Origin: an uncultured Ellagibacter sp.
GTDB taxonomy: Bacteria; Actinomycetota; Coriobacteriia; Coriobacteriales; Eggerthellaceae
DNA: 24,068 nt
Direction of reading: 5' to 3'
NCBI RefSeq assembly: GCF_934636505.1
Contig: NZ_CAKUAL010000030.1
Location: 1 to 24,068, forward strand
Shown: piece by piece, positions 6,180 to 14,722 of the stretch
Position numbering within the stretch: position 1 is the stretch's first letter
How the letters are laid out: every line of letters begins with the position of its first letter
Notes under the pieces: model-generated
Database searches by the model: none
Told to the model about the DNA's origin: nothing
The model's input: the letters and a program-made list of their open reading frames with translations, nothing else
Program-made: the position numbers and the translations under genes

Positions 6180-7615
6180 GTCCGACCCATAACAACGTGA
6201 AAAGCCTGTCGAACCGCATCTTCCGCAGCGTGCTCACCTTCACGCTGATTGTCCTGTTCGTCTTCGGCACCGCTATGTCGGCGATCTTCTATACCACCTA
6301 CGAGCGCGATGCGGAAGAGAGTCTTTCCTCCGCGGCGCAAAACGTCGCAACATCGCTGGGCGACCTCGACTCACAGGCGTGCGAGCAGGCCCTTTCGAAG
6401 CAGTTTTCCGATGCCTTCCGCTATACGCTTATCGATACGGATGGCACGGTGCTCTACGACAGTGTGGCCGATGCTTCGACGATGGAAAACCACGCCGACC
6501 GCCCCGAGGTGCGCGAAGCCGACGAGCGTGGGCGCGGAGAGGTGTCCCGCTACTCGAGCACGCTTGGCACTGTGACGCTGTATTCTGCGGTGAAGCTCCA
6601 GAACGGGGACGTCGTGCGCCTGTCCGAGACGCGCGAGTCCCTGGTTGCGTTCTTCGGCGGCATGATGGGGCCGATTGCGCTTACGCTTCTCGTGGCGATT
6701 ATGCTCGTGTTCCTGCTGTCGCAACGGCTAACGTCGCGCATTATGCAGCCGATCGACGCGCTTGATTTTGCCAACCCGCTCGAGAACGAGATTTACGAGG
6801 AGATGGACCCGCTGCTCGAGCGAATCGACGACCAGCAGCGGCAGCTTCGCGAGCAGAACAAAGACCTCGCGCGCGCTGAGACGATGCGCCGCGATTTCTC
6901 GAGCAACGTGAGCCACGAGATGAAGACGCCGCTTCAAGTGATCTCGGGGTATGCCGAGCTCATGAGGAACGATATGGTCGATCCCGCCGACCGCCAGAAG
7001 TTCGCGGGGCTCATCTACGACGAGGCGCAATCGATGCGCGCCCTGATCGACGAGGTACTGACACTCTCGCGGCTTGATGAGACGTCCTTCGATGGCGAGT
7101 CGGCGACGCTTATCGATATGCTGGAAGCCTCCAAGCGCGTGGCGGGGCGGCTTTCGAGCTTTGCCCACGACCGCGGCGTGTCGATTGAGGTGAGTGGAGA
7201 CTCGGCGTGCATCGCCGGCTCCGAGACGCTGGTCGAGGAGATGCTGTATAACCTGGTAGAGAATGGGATTCGCTACAACCATGAAGGTGGAAGCGTGAGC
7301 GTTTCGGTTCGGCTGGAGCTTCCCACTTCGGCGGAGCAGGCTGACGATATCCGCGCGCTGCCTGCGGGGGAGCGCGGCCGCATGCGAGCCGTCGTGCGCG
7401 TGAGCGACACTGGCCCGGGCATCCCAGAGGACAAGCAGGAGAAAATCTTCGAGCGCTTCTATCGCTTGGAGAAGAGCCGTTCGAAGGAGACCGGCGGCAC
7501 GGGACTTGGGCTTGCGATCGTCAAGCATGCCGTGATGTACCACAAGGGCAGCGTTCGGGTGGAAAGCGAAGAGGGTAAGGGTACCGTGTTCATCCTGAGG
7601 ATACCTACGGCCTAG
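6176..7615 (+). CDS. PhoR-type membrane sensor histidine kinase
   Basis: The 479-residue product starts with the ATG in the ATGA overlap with the response regulator. It has a first membrane helix (about 17-39), an extracytoplasmic sensor region of about 120 residues, and a second helix (about 162-185, rich in Leu/Val/Met). A short coiled linker leads to the dimerisation domain with phospho-accepting H247 in SNVSHEMKTPLQ. The ATPase domain shows the N box (YNLVENGIRYN), G1 box (VSDTGPGIP), F box (FERFYR) and G2 box (GTGLGLAIVKHA). A clear HAMP or PAS domain is not evident. The cognate partner is the overlapping response regulator. What it senses cannot be read from the sequence; the PstB-like neighbour points to phosphate. 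Confidence 0.93.
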   Translation: MSPTHNNVKSLSNRIFRSVLTFTLIVLFVFGTAMSAIFYTTYERDAEESLSSAAQNVATSLGDLDSQACEQALSKQFSDAFRYTLIDTDGTVLYDSVADASTMENHADRPEVREADERGRGEVSRYSSTLGTVTLYSAVKLQNGDVVRLSETRESLVAFFGGMMGPIALTLLVAIMLVFLLSQRLTSRIMQPIDALDFANPLENEIYEEMDPLLERIDDQQRQLREQNKDLARAETMRRDFSSNVSHEMKTPLQVISGYAELMRNDMVDPADRQKFAGLIYDEAQSMRALIDEVLTLSRLDETSFDGESATLIDMLEASKRVAGRLSSFAHDRGVSIEVSGDSACIAGSETLVEEMLYNLVENGIRYNHEGGSVSVSVRLELPTSAEQADDIRALPAGERGRMRAVVRVSDTGPGIPEDKQEKIFERFYRLEKSRSKETGGTGLGLAIVKHAVMYHKGSVRVESEEGKGTVFILRIPTA

Positions 7616-7703
7616 ATTGAGGTGCCTTGAAACGGCACGCTCTTCCTTCATCAAACTATGGAACCCGCGGCATGTCAAGACTTTAATTGAACGCCATCGT
7701 CCT

Positions 7704-7709
7704 TATACT
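7704..7709 (+). promoter_or_regulatory. -10 box of the 6S RNA gene
   Basis: TATACT at 7704-7709 places transcription start at about 7716-7717, just before the 5' arm of the 6S closing stem at 7718. A -35 hexamer is less clear, with TTTAAT at 16 bp as the nearest candidate. Confidence 0.6.
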
Positions 7710-7715
7710 GAAGGT

Positions 7716-7890
7716 AGGTTCCGCTCCCGCAGTCATACATGCGGTGGACCGACGTTTTATATGCAGGGAGCTCAAGATAGCCTGTGGAACGGAGATTCGC
7801 GTCCGTTGATGCGAAAGCCGGAAAGCTGGCTGCGAGCACCCACCTTTCGAGGTGGGTTCACCCTGGACTTGTCGGGGGCGGAACTTTTTT
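7716..7890 (+). ncRNA. ssrS: 6S RNA
   Basis: The RNA of about 175 nt has the rod architecture of 6S RNA, which binds housekeeping RNA polymerase by mimicking an open promoter. The closing stem pairs 7718-7729 (GTTCCGCTCCCG) with 7873-7884 (CGGGGGCGGAAC) and continues through CA and GTC with TG and GAC. The 3' side of the central bubble carries the characteristic small hairpin CCCACCT-TTCG-AGGTGGG (about 7840-7857), followed by GTTCACC. The apical arm ends in AACGGA...TCCGTT (7788-7806). Six T residues after the closing stem (7885-7890) make the stem its own terminator. The family assignment rests on structure and the 3' hairpin motif, not on a covariance search. Confidence 0.85.
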
Positions 7891-8054
7891 GTGCCCTGAG
7901 GTGCAGATGCCGCGTTCGACGAGGGTCTATAGCTGCTCTTGCTTCGGCTACCTTCTCTCAGCTTTTCCGACCATCCTGGCCCGATCTTGCTGTCGGGTAT
8001 CTTCGGGTAGGTTCAAGTAGATGATGATTGTCGTTCGAACATGCCGCACAAGTG
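7891..8054. other. Intergenic region between 6S RNA and pknB
   Basis: These 164 bases separate the 6S RNA from the converging pknB unit. I see only a small hairpin (CCCGA...TCGGG near 7980-7998) and no gene. Confidence 0.5.
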
Positions 8055-8081
8055 AAAGGGCCTCGCATCGCGAGGCCCTTT
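8055..8081 (-). terminator. Terminator of the pknB operon
   Basis: A perfect 12-bp stem (8055-8066 with 8070-8081) and a 3-nt loop lie 7 bp past the pknB stop. The arms start with AAA and end with TTT, so it can work in both directions and may also stop transcription arriving from the 6S side. Confidence 0.85.
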
Positions 8082-8088
8082 GTTGATT

Positions 8089-10089
8089 CTAGTTGCTGCT
8101 ACTCGAGTTGTTTCCTGACCCGCCATTGCTGTCGGATCCGCCATTCGTGGTGCCGCCCGAGGAAGAGGGGCCGGTCGAGATGACCAGATGCACCGTCTTG
8201 CCCGGCTCGAGCGAGCTTCCACCGTCGGGGGTTTGGCTGATGACGTTACCCTGCTTGACCGAATCGCTGCTCTGATACTCGGTGGAAACCCTGAACCCGG
8301 CATTGTCGAGCGTGGTCTGCGCGCTGCCCTCGGACTTGCCAACCACGTTGGGCACCTCGGAGGACTTCTTGCCGGAGCTCACCGTGATGGAGACGGTGCT
8401 GCCCTTCTCGAGGCTCTCGTCGGAAGTGGGCGACTGGCGAATGACATTGCCCTGCTTGACGTCGGAGCTTGCCTCCTCGGAAACGGACACTTCGAAGCCG
8501 GCGTTCTTCAGCGCGGCCATCGCATCGCTTTGCGACTTTCCGACAACGTTGGGCACCGCGACCTTTTCGGAACCGAGCGAGAGCACATAGGTGATAACGG
8601 AGCCCTTCGCCGCTTTGTCGCCCGCCTTCAAATCCTGCGAGGAGATCTTGCCCTTCTCGACTTTGTCGTCGTAGGCGGGCGTGCCCGCCTTCATCGTGAG
8701 GCCCACCTTGTCGCAGAGCTGTTGCGCCTCATCAGGCGTCTTGTTCGTCAAATCGGGCACAGTGACCTGCTCGGTGCCTTGCGAGATGTTCAGGTTGATC
8801 TTCGTTCCCGCGGGTTTCTTCGTTCCCGCTGCGGGGTCCTGGCTCACAACGCTGCCCGCCGCAACGCTGTCATCGTGTACGGCGTTGGTGGTGCCCACCT
8901 CGAAGCCGGCCTTCTCGATGATCGTCGTGGCCTCCTCAAGCGTCTTGCCCTTCACGTTGGGCACGGGGTCTCCCGATGCGAAGACACCGGAGAAGACGAG
9001 CGCGGCGATGGCGATGACAGCGATGGCTGCCACGATGGCTACAATGAGCCCTGTCTTTTTGCCGCCCTTGTCCTCGGGCATGTTCGGAGTGTTGGCTCCG
9101 TGATAGTTGGTCTGGCCGCTGTGGGTTACGGGCTTCACGGGCTGGGGCATGACCATCGTGCTGTCGGCGCCCGCCGCGCCGCCCTCGATGGGGTTCATCA
9201 CGCGGGTCTGCGCGCTCGTGAAACCGCCCGGCACCGCGGCGCCCGCAAGTTTTACGGGGCGGCCCGCCAAGAAGTCGTTCAGTGCGAGGCGCATGTCATT
9301 CGCGGTGGCGAAGCGGTCCGCGGGGTTTTTCTGCATGGCCTTCGCTATGATGCTCTCAAGGCCCGGGTCGATGTCGGGGTTGAAGTCGGAGGGCAGCGGC
9401 GGCTCCTCGTTGACCTGTTTCATCGCGACGCTGATGGCGTCGGGGCCGTCGAAGGGGAGCTTGCCCGTCGCGGCCTCGAAGAGCACCACGCCAAGCGAGT
9501 AGATGTCGCTTGCGGCGGTGAGCTCCTTGCCCTGCGCCTGCTCAGGCGAGATGTAGTGTGCCGTTCCGAGAACGGTGGACGTCTTCGCGTTCACCGAGTT
9601 CTTTGCGCGCGCGATGCCGAAGTCCATCACCTTCACGTTGCCGTCGGGCTGGACCATGATGTTTTGCGGCTTGATGTCGCGGTGGATGATGTCCTGGTTA
9701 TGGGCGACGGAAAGCGCCTGGCACACCTGCGAGCCGATTTCGGCAACCTTGCGCTGGTTGAGCGCGCCGCGCTGCACGATGCCGGTCTTGAGGTCGGTGC
9801 CGCGGATGTACTCCATGACGATGAAGTACGTGCCGTCGTCTTGACCCCAGTCGTAAACGTTCACGATGTAGGGGCTTTGCAAGTTGGCGGCAGACGCGGC
9901 CTCCTGGCGGAAGCGCTGCGCGAATGCGGCGTCCGATGCGTATTGGGGCAGCATCACCTTTACGGCAACGCGGCGCCCGAGGACGTTGTCCTGAGCCTGG
10001 TACACCTCGGCCATGCCGCCGATCCCGATGCGCTCGGTGATCTGGTACCTGTTGTTGAAGATTCTGCCTGTCATCGCTGCGCTAGACAC
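8089..10089 (-). CDS. pknB: PASTA-domain Ser/Thr protein kinase PknB
   Basis: The 666-residue product has an N-terminal Hanks-type kinase domain (about 14-275). It shows the Gly-rich loop GIGGMAEVY, catalytic Lys44 in VAVK, D138 in HRDIKPQN, D156FG, and an activation loop ending in GTAHYISPEQ. A cytoplasmic linker leads to one membrane helix (about 346-370). Four extracytoplasmic PASTA repeats follow (about 375-640), each with the VPNV-GK type start; such repeats bind muropeptides or lipid II. The tail is Ser/Gly/Asn-rich. The GTG start has AAGGAG 5 nt upstream. It is the last gene of the wall-synthesis cluster and the only kinase here, with no pknA. It should phosphorylate FHA partners and be reversed by the PP2C phosphatase of the same cluster. 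Confidence 0.96.
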   Translation of the reverse strand: MSSAAMTGRIFNNRYQITERIGIGGMAEVYQAQDNVLGRRVAVKVMLPQYASDAAFAQRFRQEAASAANLQSPYIVNVYDWGQDDGTYFIVMEYIRGTDLKTGIVQRGALNQRKVAEIGSQVCQALSVAHNQDIIHRDIKPQNIMVQPDGNVKVMDFGIARAKNSVNAKTSTVLGTAHYISPEQAQGKELTAASDIYSLGVVLFEAATGKLPFDGPDAISVAMKQVNEEPPLPSDFNPDIDPGLESIIAKAMQKNPADRFATANDMRLALNDFLAGRPVKLAGAAVPGGFTSAQTRVMNPIEGGAAGADSTMVMPQPVKPVTHSGQTNYHGANTPNMPEDKGGKKTGLIVAIVAAIAVIAIAALVFSGVFASGDPVPNVKGKTLEEATTIIEKAGFEVGTTNAVHDDSVAAGSVVSQDPAAGTKKPAGTKINLNISQGTEQVTVPDLTNKTPDEAQQLCDKVGLTMKAGTPAYDDKVEKGKISSQDLKAGDKAAKGSVITYVLSLGSEKVAVPNVVGKSQSDAMAALKNAGFEVSVSEEASSDVKQGNVIRQSPTSDESLEKGSTVSITVSSGKKSSEVPNVVGKSEGSAQTTLDNAGFRVSTEYQSSDSVKQGNVISQTPDGGSSLEPGKTVHLVISTGPSSSGGTTNGGSDSNGGSGNNSSSSN

Positions 10090-10160
10090 GTTTGCTCCTT
10101 AAACTTCCCTGCTGTGCTGCGTTTTTGTTTCGTTTATGCCGGTTCGCATTAGCATACCAA

Positions 10161-10166
10161 ATTATA
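10161..10166 (-). promoter_or_regulatory. Candidate -10 box for pknB
   Basis: On the minus strand, TATAAT overlaps the last codons and stop of the rodA-pbpA gene, about 72 bp before the pknB start. The match is perfect but no good -35 is seen, so a secondary pknB promoter is only possible. Confidence 0.35.
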
Positions 10167-12978
10167 AATCGCCTTGTACTTCCAACGCCGTTTTCATCAC
10201 ATCTCGAGCCTTGCTGGCGGCGTACTCGCTGGATTGCCCCTTCTCGATCACGATCGCCACGACGACGTTGCAGTTCTCCGACGGCGCCATGCCGACAAAC
10301 CACACGTCGTTGTAGCCGTCGTGCTCGGCGGTGCCCGTCTTGCCTGCTACGGTCACGCCGTTGATTTGGGCGGAAGTGCCGGTGCCGTTGTTCACGACGC
10401 CCTCGAGCACAGTGCGCACGCGGCTTGCTGTGTCGGCACTCACTGCTTGCGAGAGCTTCTTCGGGGTGGCCGTGTAGCTGCGCTTGCCGTCGGCGTTGTA
10501 GATGCCGTCGACCAGGTAGGGCTGCATGATCGCGCCGTCGTTGGCGATGCCGCAGCCGGCGAGCGCCATCTCGAGCACGGTGGCCTGGGGGCCTGCGGGG
10601 CTCGGGTGGTTGGTCGTCTTGCTCTCGCCGACGGGCTCTCCCGCCGCCGCCCAGGCGGTCTCCCACGTGGTCATGTCCTTCGCGTCGGGCATGACCGAGG
10701 TCGCGAGGGGCAGATCGAAATCGATGTCCATGTTGAAGCCGAAGAGCTTCGCGTAGTTCACGAGGTTCTCCGCGCCGATCTGCACGCCGAGTTGGCCGAA
10801 GACGACGTTGGAGGAAAGTTCGGTCGCGCGTGCAAGTGAAATCGTGCCGTAGTTGTGCTTCTCGAAGTTGGTGACGGCGGCGTTGCCGATGTCCATCGAC
10901 GAGGGCGACTCGAACATGGTGGTCTCGGTGGCGATGCCTTCCTGCAGCGCGCAGGCAAGTGAGATGATCTTGAACGTGGAACCTGGCGCGTAGAGTGCCT
11001 GCGTCGCGCGGTTGTACAGCTCGCTCGAGCTTGTGGAATTCGCTCCCGAGCTTGCGGCGTCGGCGATCACCTGGTCGATGTCGGCGGCGTCGTAGGTTGG
11101 GGCCGAGGCCATCGCGAGCACGGCGCCCGTCTTCGGGTCCATGACCACGCAGGCGCCCGAGTCGTTGGCCAGCGCGTCTTGCGCCGCCTGCTGAATCTGC
11201 GAGTTGATGGAGAGCGTGACGTCGTTGCCGGGGGTGCCCACGCCCGAAAGCGAGTTCACGACATCGGTGATCGACGCGAAGTTCTTCTCGCCCTTGAGCG
11301 TGTCGTTGTAGCTGGCCTCGATGCCGCTTGTTCCGTACTTCGACGAGGTGTAGCCCACCACGTGGCTCGCGAGGTCGCCCGCCGGGTAGACGCGCGAGTA
11401 CGTGCCATCGTCGTTCTTGACGCTCTGCGCGAGGACGGTTCCGTCGTAGGTGGAGATGGTGCCGCGCTCGGTCTTCGCCTCGCGCGCCATGGTGTGGTTG
11501 TTCGCCGCCATGTTCTGGTAGTCGCTCGCCTGCACGACCATGATCAGCGTGAGGTTTGCCACGAGCGCCGCGAACATGAGCGAGAACACGATCATGGTGT
11601 GCGTGAGGCGCTTGCCGAGCGAGACGCGCCCGAGCACGCTGTTCGCGCTGATGATGGTCGTGGTGTTCATAATCTCGGAAGACGAGCCCGTGCCCTCGTC
11701 GCCGCAGCGCAACAGGAACCCGACGATGATGAACGCGGCGAGCAGCGATGAGCCGCCTTGGCTGACGAAGGGGAGCGTGATGCCAGTGAGGGGGATGAGC
11801 CTGGTGACGCCGCCGACGATGATGAACGCCTGGAGCACGATGATCGAGGTGAGGCCTGCGCCGATAAGAGAGCTCACATCCGATTTCGCGCGTGCTGCGG
11901 TCACGAAGCCGCGAATCGCGAAGCACAGGTACAAAAGCAGCAGGCCTGCCGCGCCTAAAAGCCCCGTCTCCTCGCCGATGGCCGCGAAGATGAAGTCGCT
12001 TTCCACGACCGGGATGCGGGTGATGCCGTTGCCGCCGCCTGCCATGCCGCGCCCGATTCCCGTGCCGAACAGGTCGCCGTCGGCGAGTGAGTAGATGGTT
12101 TGCACGAGCTGGTAGCCGGTGTTTTGCGCGTCGGCGAAGGGGTCAAGCCAGGTGGCGACGCGCGTCTGCACGTGGTCGAAGGCGAAGTAGGCGCCCACGC
12201 CGCCGATGGCAACGAGGCCCAAGCCGATGACCAGGTAGAACTTCTTTCCCGTGGCAACGTAGAGCATGACCAGGAACACGAGGAAGAAGACGAGCGCGCT
12301 GCCGAGGTCCTTCTCGAACACGACGATGAGCATTGCCACGCCCCACATGAGGAGCAGCGGCAAGAGCGTGCGGATGTCGGGCAAGCGGAACGGGCCCACA
12401 TGCCAGGTGAACACCGAGAGCATCTCGCGGTTCTGCGCAAGGTAGCCGGCCAGGAAGAGCACGATAATGATCTTCGCGATCTCGCCTGGTTGGAAGGAGA
12501 ATCCGCCTACATGCAGCCAGATGCGGCTGCCGTAGATTTCCTGGCCGATGCCGGGGATCATCGGCGAGAGCAAAAGGATGACGCCGACGATGGCGAGCGT
12601 GTACTTGTAGTTGGCGAGCCGGTCGGGATTTCGCAGGAAGGCCATGACCGCAATCATGAGCACGACGCCCAAGAACAGCCAGACGACCTGGTTGATGGCC
12701 ATGTTGGGGCTGTCGGAGAAGGGCGCTACGCGCGTGATGAAAGCGATGCCGATGCCCGAGAGCGCGAACGAGATCGGCAGGATGGCGGGGTCGGCTTCGG
12801 GGGCGAGTATGCGCGTGGCGATGTGCGCCACGATGAAGGCACCGAAGATGCCGATCGGCACGCCGAGGGTCTGCATGTCGAGCGCTTGCCCCTCGTTGAT
12901 TGCGAGCATCGCGAACATCAAGATGACGAGCGGCGACGCGATGAGCAGCAAGATGAGCTCTATGTTGCGCCTCGTCAT
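10162..12978 (-). CDS. RodA-PbpA fusion: SEDS glycosyltransferase joined to class B PBP transpeptidase
   Basis: This single 938-residue ORF joins two proteins that are normally separate. Residues 1 to about 425 are a FtsW/RodA-family SEDS protein with about ten membrane helices. It carries SRIWLHVG, FQPGEIAK, EKDLGSALV, PVVESDFIFAAIGEE with the putative catalytic Asp328, and PLTGITLPFVSQGGSS. After a short Ser/Gly linker (about 426-436), a new helix (about 458-480) introduces a class B penicillin-binding protein. Its transpeptidase motifs are S667-x-x-K670, S722-S-N724 and K880-T-G882. The ATG overlaps the pstP stop (ATGA). In mycobacteria rodA and pbpA are adjacent genes; here no stop codon separates them. 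An in-frame ATG at residue 437 (position 11670) lacks a good ribosome-binding site. The fused enzyme should polymerise and cross-link peptidoglycan in fixed 1:1 ratio. Confidence 0.95.
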   Translation of the reverse strand: MTRRNIELILLLIASPLVILMFAMLAINEGQALDMQTLGVPIGIFGAFIVAHIATRILAPEADPAILPISFALSGIGIAFITRVAPFSDSPNMAINQVVWLFLGVVLMIAVMAFLRNPDRLANYKYTLAIVGVILLLSPMIPGIGQEIYGSRIWLHVGGFSFQPGEIAKIIIVLFLAGYLAQNREMLSVFTWHVGPFRLPDIRTLLPLLLMWGVAMLIVVFEKDLGSALVFFLVFLVMLYVATGKKFYLVIGLGLVAIGGVGAYFAFDHVQTRVATWLDPFADAQNTGYQLVQTIYSLADGDLFGTGIGRGMAGGGNGITRIPVVESDFIFAAIGEETGLLGAAGLLLLYLCFAIRGFVTAARAKSDVSSLIGAGLTSIIVLQAFIIVGGVTRLIPLTGITLPFVSQGGSSLLAAFIIVGFLLRCGDEGTGSSSEIMNTTTIISANSVLGRVSLGKRLTHTMIVFSLMFAALVANLTLIMVVQASDYQNMAANNHTMAREAKTERGTISTYDGTVLAQSVKNDDGTYSRVYPAGDLASHVVGYTSSKYGTSGIEASYNDTLKGEKNFASITDVVNSLSGVGTPGNDVTLSINSQIQQAAQDALANDSGACVVMDPKTGAVLAMASAPTYDAADIDQVIADAASSGANSTSSSELYNRATQALYAPGSTFKIISLACALQEGIATETTMFESPSSMDIGNAAVTNFEKHNYGTISLARATELSSNVVFGQLGVQIGAENLVNYAKLFGFNMDIDFDLPLATSVMPDAKDMTTWETAWAAAGEPVGESKTTNHPSPAGPQATVLEMALAGCGIANDGAIMQPYLVDGIYNADGKRSYTATPKKLSQAVSADTASRVRTVLEGVVNNGTGTSAQINGVTVAGKTGTAEHDGYNDVWFVGMAPSENCNVVVAIVIEKGQSSEYAASKARDVMKTALEVQGDL

Positions 12979-14294
12979 GCGGCATCACCGCTTCCCGATG
13001 CGCTGGGGGATGTGTCGTCGTTTTGCGTCTTCTCGCTGGAGGCGGCGCTTGCGGTGGCGGAAGCGCTTTGCCCCGAGGATTTCGAGTCGTCGGATTGCGC
13101 CTCGTCGCGCGTGCGGTCCCGCTCGTCCTCGGTCTGCTTCTTGTTCAAGACTTCCTGCTCGTATTCGGCGACGAGGCTTTCAGCAGCCTCGACGTTGTCG
13201 CAGGTGATGGAGTTCTCCGCCAAGCGATTGGCAAGGCCCGGCTGCAGGTCGTCCACGTCGATGTCGGTCGTCTTCTCGAGCGTTGAGAAGCTCATTCCCG
13301 CGAACTCGCCGGGAACCCCGCGGTAAATGGCGACCTTCCCCTGGTCAACGCCGAGGAATGCCGCGGTGCTGACCCAGTAGTTCAGCCCGTATGCCGCACC
13401 GCCCACGATTGCCGCGAGCAGGACGAGGACGAACGCAACGGTGATCTTCGTTTTGCGCGCCACTTTGCGGCGGCGTTTTTCGGCGAAGCCCTTCACGTCG
13501 ACCACGATGACGGTCACGTTGTCGTGACCGCCGGCGGCGATTGCTTCGTTCACCAGCTGTGATGCGCAGCGCTGCGGATCGGAGACGCGATTTAGGATTG
13601 CCTCGATGTCCTGGTCGAGCACCATGCCCGAAAGTCCGTCTGAGCACAAAAGCAGGCGGTCGCCCGCGTCGACGTTGATCTCGTAGAGGTCGGCCACGGT
13701 GCGCGGGTCGCTGCCGAGCGCGCGCGTGATGACCGAGCGCTGCGGGTGGACGCGCGCTTCTTCGGGGGTGAGCTGCCCAGCCTCGATGAGGTCGGCCATA
13801 AGCGAGTGGTCGCGCGTGAGCTGCTGAATCTTCCCCTTGTGGAGCAGATACGCTCGCGAGTCGCCTACCTGCGCGATGACGAGGCGCTCTCCTTCGAGCA
13901 TCGCTGCGGTGCAGGTGGTGCCCATTCCCTCGCGACCGCGTCCTTCGTGCGCCGCCTTCAGGATCGCGTGGTTCGCGGCCTGGACAGCGCGCCCGAGCTC
14001 GTTCGCGTCGGGATGCTCCGGCGCCCGCTCGGCGATGACGTTGACGGCGATTTCGGATGCGACTTCGCCCGCGGCGTGGCCGCCCATGCCGTCCGCCACT
14101 ACGAACAGCGGCGGCGCCACGACGAGCGAGTCTTCGTTGTGGTCGCGCACGCAGCCGACGTCGGTTCTGCTGCCGAACGTCGCCGAAGACGCTCGGCGCC
14201 CGCGCCCGCTCGGGCGGTGCCCTCTCGAGGGACGCTCCCCGCGCGCTGCGCGATGCGGGTCATGGTTGAGAGATTGTTCGTTCTGAACTGGCAT
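12975..14294 (-). CDS. pstP: PP2C-family Ser/Thr phosphatase PstP
   Basis: The 439-residue product has an Arg/Gly-rich N-terminal extension (about 1-38), a PP2C catalytic domain (about 40-275), one membrane helix (about 284-306) and an extracytoplasmic part ending in a Ser/Ala/Asp-rich tail. Metal-binding residues are visible in VRDHNEDS (49-56), ADGMGGH (67-73), CSDGLSG and GGHDNVTV. It should remove phosphates from PknB and its substrates. It overlaps the fhaB stop by one base (TAATG) and the rodA-pbpA start by four (ATGA), so translation of the three is coupled. The family and role are well established for this gene order in Actinobacteria. Confidence 0.95.
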   Translation of the reverse strand: MPVQNEQSLNHDPHRAARGERPSRGHRPSGRGRRASSATFGSRTDVGCVRDHNEDSLVVAPPLFVVADGMGGHAAGEVASEIAVNVIAERAPEHPDANELGRAVQAANHAILKAAHEGRGREGMGTTCTAAMLEGERLVIAQVGDSRAYLLHKGKIQQLTRDHSLMADLIEAGQLTPEEARVHPQRSVITRALGSDPRTVADLYEINVDAGDRLLLCSDGLSGMVLDQDIEAILNRVSDPQRCASQLVNEAIAAGGHDNVTVIVVDVKGFAEKRRRKVARKTKITVAFVLVLLAAIVGGAAYGLNYWVSTAAFLGVDQGKVAIYRGVPGEFAGMSFSTLEKTTDIDVDDLQPGLANRLAENSITCDNVEAAESLVAEYEQEVLNKKQTEDERDRTRDEAQSDDSKSSGQSASATASAASSEKTQNDDTSPSASGSGDAA

Positions 14295-14707
14295 TATGCG
14301 AACCTAACGCGGATGGCGACGTCGCCGATGTTCACGACGTCGTTGTTCTTCAGGGCTACGGGCCCGGCGATGAGCTTGCCGTTGACGGCGGTTCCGTTGG
14401 TTGAGCCGAGGTCTTCGATGAACAGGTTCTGCCCCATGGGATTAAAGCATGCATGACGTGCGGAAACGTACCCGGCTCCGATCACGATGTCGGCGCCAGG
14501 CGTGCGGCCGACCACAACCGGCCCGCGCACTGCGATGGAGACACCGCGAAGCTCCTTTGGGCCGCGCTCGATCGACAGGTTCCACGAGCGCTCCTTCTTG
14601 CGCTGTCCGCGGACGAGTCCCACGCCGGTTTTCATGATGGCGAACAGGAACAGGTACAGAAGCGCCACGAACAGCAGGCGCGCGATGAGCAATACGGTGT
14701 CGATCAC
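14294..14707 (-). CDS. fhaB: FHA-domain membrane protein FhaB (FipA-like)
   Basis: The 137-residue product has an N-terminal hydrophobic helix (about 3-25), a basic patch (RGQRKKER), and a C-terminal forkhead-associated domain (about 60-137). The phosphothreonine-binding signature is GRTPGADI, SARHA, and DLGSTNGTAVNG. Such domains bind phosphothreonine peptides made by PknB-type kinases. The start is GTG at 14707 with GAAAGG 6 nt upstream, 15 bp after the fhaA stop. Its length matches the mycobacterial FhaB class. Confidence 0.93.
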   Translation of the reverse strand: MIDTVLLIARLLFVALLYLFLFAIMKTGVGLVRGQRKKERSWNLSIERGPKELRGVSIAVRGPVVVGRTPGADIVIGAGYVSARHACFNPMGQNLFIEDLGSTNGTAVNGKLIAGPVALKNNDVVNIGDVAIRVRFA

Positions 14708-14722
14708 GATGTGCCTTTCGCG

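Noticed and set aside
8188..10152. 654-codon plus-strand ORF opposite pknB
   Set aside because: Composition is His/Val/Gly/Asp-rich without motifs, and the opposite strand encodes an unmistakable PASTA kinase.
10082..11926. 614-codon minus-strand ORF in another frame of the rodA-pbpA gene
   Set aside because: It is very rich in Arg and His with no domains; the overlapping frame carries all SEDS and PBP motifs.
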